From: Clostridia bacterium
GTDB lineage: Bacteria; Bacillota; Clostridia; Christensenellales; Aristaeellaceae
Assembly (NCBI GenBank): GCA_017524725.1
Contig: JAFXUZ010000072.1
Location: 1 to 44,203, forward strand
Length of the DNA: 44,203 nt
Reading direction: 5' to 3'
Position 1 is the stretch's first letter. Each line of letters starts with the position of its first letter. Positions 28,829 through 35,977 of this stretch are shown piece after piece. The notes beneath the pieces were generated by a model that was not told where the DNA came from, ran no database searches, and saw only the letters and a list, made by a program, of their open reading frames with translations. The translations under genes and the position numbers were made by a program.

Positions 28829-29495
28829 CTTCCCCTCCGTCATCCATGGCCCTCCCGGACGGCACCGGCGCCACCCCGCGGAAAGGATCCTCCGGTTCCT
28901 CAGCGCCGAATTCATCCCCCCAGGACCAATCCTCTCCCGGGTTCTCGCCGGCGTGTTTCTCCGGCAGGGGCACCACCCGGGCCCACCCGTCCGCGCCGGG
29001 CACCACTTCCGCCGGGGGATCGTACCCGTCCCCGAAAACGCCCCGGGCCGGCGCGTCCACATTTTTGAGCAGTTTCAGCACAAGCGACGCCGACCCGATC
29101 TTCAGGCGGCTGTCCCGTCCCGCGCATGCCCGGGACGAGACAGGCTCCCCGTTCAGGAGGATCTTCGCCCCCCGGGCCGGAATGATCATCAGGCCCTTCC
29201 CGTCCGCAAAGCGGATATCTGCGTGCAGGCGCTTTACGCCGTGCCCGATCACCCGGATATCGCAGCGCCTGGCGGAGCCGATCGTCCCCTCCCGGGGAAC
29301 AGGGTAACGCTTCAGGCTGTCCTCATCCACCAGTTCGCCCACGGTACCGGCGTCGGGCAGGTTTTTCTTTTCTTTTTTCCACTGCCGCTGGTCCCGCCTC
29401 ATCCACAGGACCGTCAGCAGAAAATACAGCGCCGCGATCAGGACGAACACATACCGCATGGCCCTGGACAGCAGCCGGAACGCCTCCTGAGACAT
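28812..29495 (-). CDS. membrane-anchored FHA-domain protein
   Basis: The 227-residue protein has a transmembrane helix (residues 12-32, YVFVLIAALYFLLTVLWM) and then a forkhead-associated domain (about 60-150) with the GTIGSARRCDIRV phosphothreonine-binding loop. The C-terminus is acidic and proline-rich. FHA domains bind phosphothreonine and often link serine/threonine kinases to cell-wall enzymes; the FHA-FtsW-PBP order is common in Clostridia and Actinobacteria. The start follows GGGAGGGG. No kinase gene is in the window. Confidence 0.88.
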   Translation of the reverse strand: MSQEAFRLLSRAMRYVFVLIAALYFLLTVLWMRRDQRQWKKEKKNLPDAGTVGELVDEDSLKRYPVPREGTIGSARRCDIRVIGHGVKRLHADIRFADGKGLMIIPARGAKILLNGEPVSSRACAGRDSRLKIGSASLVLKLLKNVDAPARGVFGDGYDPPAEVVPGADGWARVVPLPEKHAGENPGEDWSWGDEFGAEEPEDPFRGVAPVPSGRAMDDGGEDETQE

Positions 29496-29595
29496 GGCCC
29501 CTCCCTTTAAACACCTGTCATATAAATGCAGTATACCATAGTTTGCCCCCTGAAACCACATGCCGCGCTCCCGAACAAAAAATTTTCAAAAGGGG

Positions 29596-29624
29596 TTGAC
29601 ACGGCAGGTACCCTTGAGTATAAT
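29596..29624 (+). promoter_or_regulatory. consensus promoter of the tRNA operon
   Basis: TTGACA (29596-29601), a 17-base spacer and TATAAT (29619-29624) form a perfect sigma-70/sigma-A consensus 36 bases before the first tRNA, as expected for a strongly expressed stable-RNA operon. Confidence 0.9.
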
Positions 29625-29660
29625 ACCTTATGTCGCCTGTGAGCAAGGCAATGGATGCCT

Positions 29661-29737
29661 CGGGGTGTAGCGCAGTCTGGTAGCGCACGTGCTTTGGGAG
29701 CATGGGGCCGGGGGTTCAAATCCCTTCACCCCGACCA
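29661..29737 (+). tRNA. tRNA-Pro(TGG)
   Basis: Acceptor arms CGGGGTG and CACCCCG pair, the T-loop has TTCAAAT, the anticodon loop TTTGGGA gives TGG, and ACCA is encoded at the 3' end. Confidence 0.95.
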
Positions 29738-29760
29738 TTTTTTTGTCAGGGTGTGCACAT

Positions 29761-29835
29761 GGCCCCGTGGTCAAGCGGTTAAGACATCGCCCTTTCACGG
29801 CGGTAACTCGGGTCCGAATCCCGACGGGGTCACCA
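29761..29835 (+). tRNA. tRNA-Glu(TTC)
   Basis: Acceptor arms GGCCCCG and CGGGGTC pair, the anticodon loop CTTTCAC gives TTC, and ACCA is encoded. Confidence 0.95.
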
Positions 29836-29875
29836 TTTTCCTCTCACCTGCCTTCAGTTTATGAGAGGAAACCAC

Positions 29876-29949
29876 GGGCCTTTAGCTCAGTTGGTCAGAG
29901 CGGCCGGCTCATAACCGGTTGGTCCCGGGTTCGAGTCCCTGAAGGCCCA
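29876..29949 (+). tRNA. tRNA(CAT), probably tRNA-Ile2 (lysidine-modified)
   Basis: Acceptor arms GGGCCTT and AAGGCCC pair and the loop CTCATAA gives CAT. C4-G69 and C5-G68 and the GGCTCATAACC stem-loop resemble tRNA-Ile2 of Bacillus more than elongator Met, and it is not an initiator. CCA is not encoded. Confidence 0.85.
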
Positions 29950-29955
29950 TCTTAC

Positions 29956-30030
29956 GGCCCGGTAGTTCAGTTGGTTTAGAATGCCAGCCTGTCACGCTGG
30001 AGGTCAGGGGTTCGAGCCCCCTTCGGGTCG
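29956..30030 (+). tRNA. tRNA-Asp(GTC)
   Basis: The acceptor stem pairs GGCCCGG with TCGGGTC with G-U pairs. The anticodon loop CTGTCAC gives GTC and the discriminator is G, the Asp identity base. CCA is not encoded. Confidence 0.95.
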
Positions 30031-30072
30031 CTTTCTCCTCTTCCCTGTCAACTTGCTAACCGGTTGGGTTAT

Positions 30073-30145
30073 GCTGGTGTAGCTCAATTGGCAGAGCAGC
30101 TGATTTGTAATCAGCAGGTTGCGGGTTCAAGTCCCATCGCCAGCT
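30073..30145 (+). tRNA. tRNA-Thr(TGT)
   Basis: Acceptor arms GCTGGTG and CGCCAGC pair. The anticodon loop TTGTAAT gives TGT. CCA is not encoded. Confidence 0.94.
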
Positions 30146-30203
30146 TTCTTCTTTCTAAGTCAACGGTCAGCCACCGTTGCTCCGGATCGTCCGGATTATT
30201 CGT

Positions 30204-30288
<85 letters not shown>

Positions 30289-30292
30289 ACTT

Positions 30293-30379
30293 GCGGGAAT
30301 GGCGGAATTGGCAGACGCGCATGATTCAGGTTCATGTGTACGAACGTACTTGCAGGTTCAAGTCCTGTTTCCCGCACCA
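30293..30379 (+). tRNA. tRNA-Leu(CAG)
   Basis: Acceptor arms GCGGGAA and TTCCCGC pair, the anticodon loop TTCAGGT gives CAG, the variable arm is long and ACCA is encoded. It is the last tRNA before the AT-rich accessory region, a usual integration point for tyrosine-integrase elements. Confidence 0.94.
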
Positions 30380-30383
30380 ACCC

Positions 30384-30420
30384 GAAACCCCTGATTTTAT
30401 CAGGGGTTTCAGGCATTTTT
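30384..30420 (+). terminator. terminator of the tRNA operon
   Basis: An 11-bp perfect stem (30384-30394 with 30400-30410, loop TTTTA) is followed by AGGCATTTTT. Confidence 0.85.
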
Positions 30421-30440
30421 GGGGGTCCAAAAAAGGCCCT

Positions 30441-30464
30441 TGAATGTAATTGTGAATGTAATTG
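30441..30464. repeat. tandem 12-bp repeat beside the tRNA-Leu gene
   Basis: TGAATGTAATTG occurs twice in exact tandem (30441-30452 and 30453-30464), 62 bases after the tRNA end. Short direct repeats next to an attachment site are typical integrase arm-binding sites, but no integrase gene is in view. Confidence 0.55.
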
Positions 30465-31136
30465 GTCGTCTCTAACCGTTTTTTGTGCCCATATTTACTG
30501 GCATTTACGAATCGTTTTTAAAATTATTTTTTGTATTTCTTTTTTGCCTGATATTTGCGGAAACTGATTGTTCATAGGCCTCCTCTCCTCATCTCCCCTT
30601 CCGTCTCTTGCGCTTTCTTCTGCCTCTCTCCCGTTAGCCCTCTTCCCTACCGTTGACTTTTCTTCCCGCAGCCGGACATATCCGGAAATTTGCGGGATAT
30701 TTTTTCTGTAGTTTCCGGCGACAGACTAAAATCTTTCCGACACCTGTGATATGCTCGTGAAGCACCCGTGAAAGGAGGGGCGAACCAGCTGCCGCCAAAT
30801 CTTGACCAAGGGTTTGCGAGCGCGGCTATGAAGGGGTAAAAAACTACATCAAAGAAAGGCGTTGACACGTTTTTTATCGTCGGGACCAGAAAAAATATGG
30901 CTGCTTCAGCCAGAATGATCATGCCTCGCAAAACAGGATCGTCTGGAATCTGCTTTATTGATTCAGGCGATCATACCAGACTGGTTTGTAGAGGCAACCG
31001 AGTACTCTGCCACATCACTACTACACCGTGTACATTTTCTCTTCATTGGCCCAAACTCCACTAAGTCACTGCACTATCTTACTTATAGGTGCTTATTAAG
31101 CTTCAAGCCTTCTACATATCCATTAGGGTAATATCT
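30465..31136. other. gene-free stretch at the start of the accessory region
   Basis: No gene is supportable. The open frame on the minus strand at 30647-30931 has no ribosome site and reads like noise. A plus-strand stop-free stretch at about 30940-31130 lacks a start codon. The base composition shifts from GC-rich to AT-rich across it. It may hold attachment-site DNA or degraded cargo. Confidence 0.4.
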
Positions 31137-31292
31137 TTAACTGTCAATTTTTGTGCGAGGGTAACCGCAGGACGGGCAAGATTTATGAAACTTCATATAG
31201 TCTTTCGATACCCGTTCATTACATTTGGGACAGTGAATTAAACCGGGCTTTTCATCGAGAATCCAACCGAATTCATCGACGTTGGTTTTCAT
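31137..31292 (-). CDS. small zinc-ribbon protein
   Basis: This 51-residue frame begins MKTNVDEFGWILDEKPGLIH and has the zinc-ribbon pattern CPKC (residues 21-24) and CPSCG (38-42). The spacing and the hydrophilic remainder look like a real small protein. The ribosome site is weak (AAGCG) and the function is unknown. It is divergent from the GrpE-like gene, whose promoter overlaps its start. Confidence 0.5.
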   Translation of the reverse strand: MKTNVDEFGWILDEKPGLIHCPKCNERVSKDYMKFHKSCPSCGYPRTKIDS

Positions 31293-31310
31293 GATTGTTT
31301 CGCTTAGAAT
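31282..31310 (+). promoter_or_regulatory. promoter of the GrpE-like gene, probably leaderless
   Basis: TTGGTT (31282-31287), a 17-base spacer and TAGAAT (31305-31310) end only 5 bases before the ATG at 31316, and no ribosome site is present. The transcript would start at or next to the start codon. Confidence 0.5.
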
Positions 31311-31315
31311 AGATT

Positions 31316-32083
31316 ATGGCCAGGAAGAATACAGAACTTGAACAGGCTTTAGGATTCTATATTTTGTCAGTCGTTTCTTCTGATGATGAGAATCAAGAAA
31401 AATTCCTAAAAACAGTGCTTGACGCTGCCTCGTCACCATTACAAATAAAGCGATTCGCGCAGGCAGCCAAAAATATACTGAATAATGGCATATTTCCTCA
31501 GGAAAAGTACGACATTTTAAAAAAAATATGTCAGATGCCAAAGGTATCTGAGCAGTTGGCTGCCTCTGCTCCGTCTTCAGATGTAGTTGCCGGTTTGTGG
31601 CTGAAGTGGTGTTCTCCGATGAACGGAGAAGGTACTTCCACTCCGAGCACGACTGCTGCAGAGAATGAAAAGAAAGCTATTGAGGCAGATCTACAGAAAG
31701 CCAAGAAAAAGATCAGTCGCCTGGAAAAGGAAAACATTTCTATTGAGATGGAAGCGGGTAAAGATAAACTGATATTTATTATTGCGTCTATTGTTCCTTC
31801 GGTAAATGAGTTGTCAATGTTTGTTCCAATTATGGAACGGGCTGGTATAGATTCTGATGCATTGGCTGGTTATGTTGAAGCACTGCAAACGATTCTTGAC
31901 GCTTTGATTGATGCTGGTGCGACAATGATAGGCAGTGCAGGCGAAGAGGTTGAGTTTGATCCCGCAAGGCATACTTGCCTGAAACACATAGCCAAAGGGT
32001 GTCCTGTGATGGTTATGTCTTCTGGGTTTATGGTAGACCAGGACGTTGTGGTTCCGGCAGTAGTTAAAGAATTGGAGGACTGA
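31316..32083 (+). CDS. GrpE-like protein with N-terminal extension
   Basis: The 255-residue protein has a C-terminal part (about 195-255) that resembles the GrpE beta domain: a GATMIGSAGEEVEFDPARH block corresponds to the conserved 'G-E-xFDPxxH' of GrpE and is followed by 'GCPVMVMSSGFMVDQDVVVPA'-like strands. A central coiled coil (AENEKKAIEADLQKAKKKIS and KLEKEN-like heptads, 115-145) fits GrpE's helical arm. The first 100 residues are an unrecognised helical domain. GrpE is the nucleotide-exchange factor of Hsp70, and the next reading frame is an Hsp70 fragment, so this was probably a dedicated chaperone pair. AT-rich, acquired DNA. Its promoter gives a probably leaderless mRNA. Confidence 0.65.
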   Translation: MARKNTELEQALGFYILSVVSSDDENQEKFLKTVLDAASSPLQIKRFAQAAKNILNNGIFPQEKYDILKKICQMPKVSEQLAASAPSSDVVAGLWLKWCSPMNGEGTSTPSTTAAENEKKAIEADLQKAKKKISRLEKENISIEMEAGKDKLIFIIASIVPSVNELSMFVPIMERAGIDSDALAGYVEALQTILDALIDAGATMIGSAGEEVEFDPARHTCLKHIAKGCPVMVMSSGFMVDQDVVVPAVVKELED

Positions 32084-32085
32084 GT

Positions 32086-32298
32086 ATGTCAAAGTCAATA
32101 CGTATTACAGTTCCTTTTGCCGGTGATAAAGGCGAAAGTCTAAATGAAACGTTAAGCCTTGACGATCTCCTTGATATCAGTTCTCCGATAATTGATCGAG
32201 CGATTGAGCCCATTCAAGACGCACTCGATAAAGCAGGACTCAGGCCGCAGGATATCGATAGACCTATCGTTTTCTTCCCAAGCTTCAGGATAGCATAA
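32086..32298 (+). pseudogene. Hsp70/DnaK-like gene remnant
   Basis: The 70-codon frame is not a stand-alone protein. Residues 25-60 (IIDRAIEPIQDALDKAGL then RPQDID) align with the DnaK segment just before the LVGG nucleotide-binding motif. The expected GG-S-R-xP continuation is replaced by unrelated residues, and the whole ATPase N-terminus is missing. The frame starts 2 bases after the GrpE-like stop with GGAGG upstream, so an internal deletion probably joined the start of the gene to its middle. The right-hand break is near 32251-32262, where the truncated MBL gene on the other strand begins. Confidence 0.7.
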
Positions 32299-32730
32299 CA
32301 GAATTGTTATTGTAGCACCACCAAGTTGGTATACATCCCCATCAAAGGGCACTATTATTGGTGTTCCTTGCGCATCTGCATACTTCACTAAAAAAGAGAA
32401 GGGGATGCTACTCGATTCTGTTACCGGCGACAATATAAGATCTACTGGAACAGCATTCAGGACAGCAGAAAGCCCACCGATGTGATCATCGTGAGGATGC
32501 GTGGCTACCATCAAATTTATTCTTTCGAGTTGGAGAGTGTTCTTTATATAACTGTAGACATAAGAACTCTTATTGACTGGGCCTCCGTCAATGATCATTG
32601 CTTCTCCATCGCATACTATAATAGCACTATCTCCTTGCCCAACATCAAGAAAGTACACATCGATATCAGCACCCGCCGTGTTCGAAAGAAACAAAAAAAA
32701 ACATAGAATAAGAATAAAGCGTTTGATCAT
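32152..32730 (-). pseudogene. 3'-truncated metallo-beta-lactamase-fold (ComEC-type) exported protein
   Basis: The N-terminus has a signal peptide or membrane anchor (MIKRFILILCFFLFLSNTAGA). It continues with the ComEC-like MBL fold: DVYFLDVGQGDSAIIVCDG, MIIDGGP and the metal motif THPHDDHIGG near residue 80. The fold stops near residue 158 after the strand 'NDRSI'; the family continues into further metal-binding strands. The last 33 codons read antisense through the Hsp70 remnant. The start at 32730 has AAAGGATG upstream. It is probably inactive because the distal metal ligands are missing. Confidence 0.75.
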
Positions 32731-32767
32731 CCAGATCATCCTTTGACCATAAAATGAGATTTTCATA

Positions 32768-32797
32768 TTGCATATTACCATATTCCGTGATAATATG
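32768..32797 (+). promoter_or_regulatory. promoter and operator of the repressor-peptidase pair
   Basis: TTGCAT (32768-32773), a 17-base spacer and TAATAT (32791-32796) form a promoter. CATATTA (32771-32777) and TAATATG (32791-32797) are an exact inverted repeat with 13 bases between, covering the -35 and -10 boxes. This suits autorepression by the downstream HTH protein. Confidence 0.6.
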
Positions 32798-32826
32798 TCA
32801 AATGGAATGACCCACGGAGGTGACTT

Positions 32827-33258
32827 GTGGATAGTATTACTCAGTTGATAAAAAATGAGATTCAGAAGCAGTACAAGAGCGTGAAACGGTTTTCAGAAGC
32901 TTCCGGCATCCCATATACTACTTTATCAAATGCCTTAACAAAAGGCATAGGCGGCACAGCTTACGATACTGTCGTGAAAATGTGCTCACTTCTCGGCATT
33001 AAGCAAGCATATTCTGATGACATCATACTTTTTAACAAAGAATTTCATGATGTGTATACTATGCTTGCAGCACTAGATGAAAAAGGGGTGCATACAGTCA
33101 CAACAGTGCTTAACGTGGAATATAACCGTTGCAAAGAGAATAATGATGATACGACAATAAAAGGGTTTGCGGGAATAAGCTACGCATCCAAGCCAGTAAT
33201 TGATGATGAACGCATGCTTGAATTAGTCAGGAGGCTAAAAGGTGAAGAAAGCTCCTGA
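32827..33258 (+). CDS. Cro/CI-type HTH transcriptional regulator
   Basis: The 143-residue protein has an N-terminal helix-turn-helix (about 10-65; KRFSEASGIPYTTLSNAL as the two-helix unit). The rest is acidic and helical. It starts at a GTG after ACGGAGGTGACTT. The next gene overlaps it by 17 bases and encodes an ImmA/IrrE-type protein. In many Gram-positive ICEs and phages such a peptidase cleaves the partner repressor to derepress the element. It therefore probably regulates its own promoter and perhaps the cargo or ICE. Confidence 0.85.
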   Translation: MDSITQLIKNEIQKQYKSVKRFSEASGIPYTTLSNALTKGIGGTAYDTVVKMCSLLGIKQAYSDDIILFNKEFHDVYTMLAALDEKGVHTVTTVLNVEYNRCKENNDDTTIKGFAGISYASKPVIDDERMLELVRRLKGEESS

Positions 33259-33919
33259 ATTGGCCGCATATCAGTTGCTCATGCATTACGGTATTTCCCG
33301 CCCGACCTTAGAGAATCTTTTGTTTTTTCTTTCTGATTTAGGGTTTGATCTATTTGATTTTGATCCCAATCATCTATCAGAGTCATTCCTTTTCTTGCAG
33401 AAAGAACTAAATATTCCGGATGAAATACTTGCCCAGAGCGGCTTTACATTATCATGTGGGGATATTCGCTTAGTGTTTGTCCGTTATAATCTTTCGATTC
33501 CAGAGAAGCAATATGTCTTAGCCCATGAATTAGGACATATTGTGCTGGATCATTTGCAACCTGGGATAAGGCCAACGATCCTTCAAGAGTATGATGCCAA
33601 TGTTTTTGCCCATGCTCTTATCGCACCCTCAGTATTGGTCCGAATGTCTGGCTATATTAAAAACCATAAGCTGAAGTTAGCCTGCTTGCTAGTAGCTTTG
33701 ATTGTGTTTATAACCGGGGGGGTTTTGCTAGTATACAATATTCGAGAAAGAAGCTTTTACGGGGAGTACTATGTTACGAGTGGAGGAGATAAATATCATC
33801 TAAGAAATTGCCCAGTTATACAGAATAGAACAAATATTCATCGCATGACTGTTGATGAATACAAAAGTGAGGACTATACTCCTTGTGGTATTTGTTTAAG
33901 AGACTCAACTCAACCATGA
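33242..33919 (+). CDS. ImmA/IrrE-type metallopeptidase with membrane segment and C-terminal zinc-like domain
   Basis: This 225-residue protein has three parts. Residues 1-135 are an ImmA/IrrE-like domain with the zinc motif HELGH (VLAHELGHIVLDH near 95). Residues about 145-167 (LACLLVALIVFITGGVLLVY) are a membrane segment. Residues 175-225 are a small cysteine/histidine domain, YH-x3-C ... YTPCGIC. The C-terminal part should face outward and the protease stays inside. Typical ImmA proteins are soluble and have no such sensor, so an external signal could control repressor cleavage here. It starts at a GTG with AGGAGG upstream. Confidence 0.82.
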   Translation: MKKAPELAAYQLLMHYGISRPTLENLLFFLSDLGFDLFDFDPNHLSESFLFLQKELNIPDEILAQSGFTLSCGDIRLVFVRYNLSIPEKQYVLAHELGHIVLDHLQPGIRPTILQEYDANVFAHALIAPSVLVRMSGYIKNHKLKLACLLVALIVFITGGVLLVYNIRERSFYGEYYVTSGGDKYHLRNCPVIQNRTNIHRMTVDEYKSEDYTPCGICLRDSTQP

Positions 33920-33940
33920 TCATTCTAAGGAGAGAATTCC

Positions 33941-34528
33941 ATGAAACACATCTTATCGTATTTATTCCTCATAGTCACGCTAACTGTTGCCATTGGATCT
34001 GCATTCTTTGTACCTGATTCCGTTGCAGAAAGTTCCGAAAAAGAAAAAGCAATTACAAAGATAGATAATATAGTTGCAAATATTAATAGTAATTCCAATT
34101 ACGAATTGACATTTCTGGAGTATTTTACACCGTCTAATAAAAATAGCTCTCATTATCGCACCGAATTTAGATTATCAGCTTTTGATAATGCAATTGGTAT
34201 GTCATATTCCATCAAAGGTTATCCTGATGCTATAATTGATTTTGTTGCTATTCCGAGCTATAAGATAGAAATTCGATTATATTCGGATACTTTACCCAAA
34301 CAGTTAGCACTTGATTTGATGATGATTGGAACATATGCGATGGATTCCACAGTTGAAGAAAAAGATTTCGATTATATCTTTGATGTTATTAATCTTACTG
34401 GGGATGCTGCTAATGGATATTATGTTGGCGACGTGTGTGTAGCATATTCATTTAATTTTCAAACGAAGTTATATCAGTTAATGCTTAAGAAAGTGTACGA
34501 AATGGAAGATCAAGAGTACTTTCCATAA
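33941..34528 (+). CDS. exported protein of unknown function
   Basis: This 195-residue protein has a signal peptide (MKHILSYLFLIVTLTVAIGS) and an acidic beta-rich body without recognised motifs. It starts after AAGGAGAGAATT. The first 13 codons and ribosome site resemble those of the next exported gene (MKRILSYLLVLVT), suggesting a shared leader by duplication. It follows the ImmA-like gene by 21 bases and is probably co-transcribed with it. Function unknown. Confidence 0.75.
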   Translation: MKHILSYLFLIVTLTVAIGSAFFVPDSVAESSEKEKAITKIDNIVANINSNSNYELTFLEYFTPSNKNSSHYRTEFRLSAFDNAIGMSYSIKGYPDAIIDFVAIPSYKIEIRLYSDTLPKQLALDLMMIGTYAMDSTVEEKDFDYIFDVINLTGDAANGYYVGDVCVAYSFNFQTKLYQLMLKKVYEMEDQEYFP

Positions 34529-34704
34529 GAAACCATAAAACAATATGCTGGAAGTTCTTCGTACTAAACAGGCAGATAGGAAACCTATCTATATACTCAA
34601 TAGGGAAAAACACTTGCACATCACATGATCTACAATGATTTCAAAAAGGAAAAGCCTCTTAAGAAATGGAAGTAATCAAATAACTTGTAAAGGAGAGAAT
34701 TGAA

Positions 34705-35463
34705 ATGAAACGTATCTTATCTTACTTGCTTGTTCTTGTTACCATATTCACCTACACTCCAGCAGCTTTTGCTGCAACACAAACGGATAAGGGCTATGAT
34801 GCCATTATTTCATTGTTGGCTGGCGAGCTTGGTGAGCCGAATCAATATATCGATGAAACTGACTTGTTTGCTGCAATGAATGATACATTTTTCAATACCG
34901 AAAGATGTTCTAATTTCGCAGTATTCGACCTAGAAAGAAAAATAATTCTAGTTGGCGGCAAGCTCACCGGGGGAAAGACGAAGGTAAGCGTTTGGGAAAA
35001 CCTGAGTTATGACGATATATCAGCTGGTGGCTATGTAGTTCTAAGTAACTACAAAGATATTAACTCCAAGAGTTCTGAACGCTTTGCATTTGCCATCTAT
35101 GATGCTATCAATTCCTTATTTATTGATAGTGTTGCTGAAGCAAACTCCGGAATAAAAAAATATGCAGGACTATTTGGAGACGAACGAGTAGCAGCTAGTA
35201 GCTGGACCGTATTAGCTCCTACCGCAACACCAAAGCCGACGTCAAAGCCAACGCCAAAGCCGACGAAAACGCCTAAACCCGCACCTGTTTATGAGTCCGT
35301 GCCTTCCTCGGGCCCATATATTGGCAACAAGAATACAAAGAAATTCCACTATCCTTGGTGCAGCAGTGTTGGAAAGATGAAAGCAAGCAACAAAGTCCAG
35401 CTTGATACGCGTGAAGAAGCTATTAGGTTGGGATATGTTCCTTGCAAAAATTGCAATCCATAA
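34705..35463 (+). CDS. exported protein with proline linker and C-terminal Cys/His domain
   Basis: The 252-residue protein has a signal peptide (MKRILSYLLVLVTIFTYTPA, ending near AFA), an unknown globular domain (30-170) and a TPKPTSKPTPKPTKTPKP linker. It ends in a small domain of about 50 residues with FH-x3-C ... GYVPCKNC. This domain is often found at the C-terminus of ComEC-type MBL proteins and secreted nucleases in Gram-positive bacteria, and also ends the ImmA-like protein here. It may bind metal or cell-surface polymers. The enzyme activity, if any, is unknown. Confidence 0.78.
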   Translation: MKRILSYLLVLVTIFTYTPAAFAATQTDKGYDAIISLLAGELGEPNQYIDETDLFAAMNDTFFNTERCSNFAVFDLERKIILVGGKLTGGKTKVSVWENLSYDDISAGGYVVLSNYKDINSKSSERFAFAIYDAINSLFIDSVAEANSGIKKYAGLFGDERVAASSWTVLAPTATPKPTSKPTPKPTKTPKPAPVYESVPSSGPYIGNKNTKKFHYPWCSSVGKMKASNKVQLDTREEAIRLGYVPCKNCNP

Positions 35464-35517
35464 TACACGTATTGTATTTAGCCTAATGATTAGGAAATAG
35501 GGGAGGAAATCTGAAAT

Positions 35518-35898
35518 ATGAAAAAATGTATTGGAACGTTAATAACAATGGTACTGCTTTTTAGCGTAGCTTTGGCAGACGTCGATCTAGCCACGATGAC
35601 AGTGGACGAATTGATAACCCTTAAGACTCAAATTGAGCAGGAATTGATAAATCGAGGAGCTGTAAAGTCTGCAACGGTTCCAGCGGGAAAATATATCGTC
35701 GGCAAAGATATACCTGCAGGAGATTACAGTATTTCAACTTCTCAATACATGGTCGTTGTAACGATTGGATCCCTCAATATGTACGTAGTTACACCAGATG
35801 AAGGCGTAGGTAAAGTTACACTTAATGAAGGTGATAGTTTTGAGTGCTCTTCTACAATCGTCCTAACAAAATACGCTGGCTTAAACTTCGACTTCTAA
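35518..35898 (+). CDS. small exported beta-domain protein
   Basis: This 126-residue protein has a signal peptide (MKKCIGTLITMVLLFSVALA), a short helix, then a beta-rich domain with the repeated phrase 'PAGKYIVGKDIPAGDY'. This phrase recurs in small secreted or lipoprotein-like domains of Clostridia and their prophages. No catalytic residues are evident. The start follows GGGGAGG. It could bind a ligand or another extracellular protein. Confidence 0.75.
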   Translation: MKKCIGTLITMVLLFSVALADVDLATMTVDELITLKTQIEQELINRGAVKSATVPAGKYIVGKDIPAGDYSISTSQYMVVVTIGSLNMYVVTPDEGVGKVTLNEGDSFECSSTIVLTKYAGLNFDF

Positions 35899-35977
35899 AT
35901 TACCAATTTGCCAAATTCATGTGCCTGCACCGAAAGAAGCAGAAATTGATTTCGAGAAGATAGGACGGTAGTTTTAT

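Noticed and set aside
30647..30931. 94-codon minus-strand open frame after the tRNA operon
   Set aside because: No ribosome site, mixed composition, no motif.
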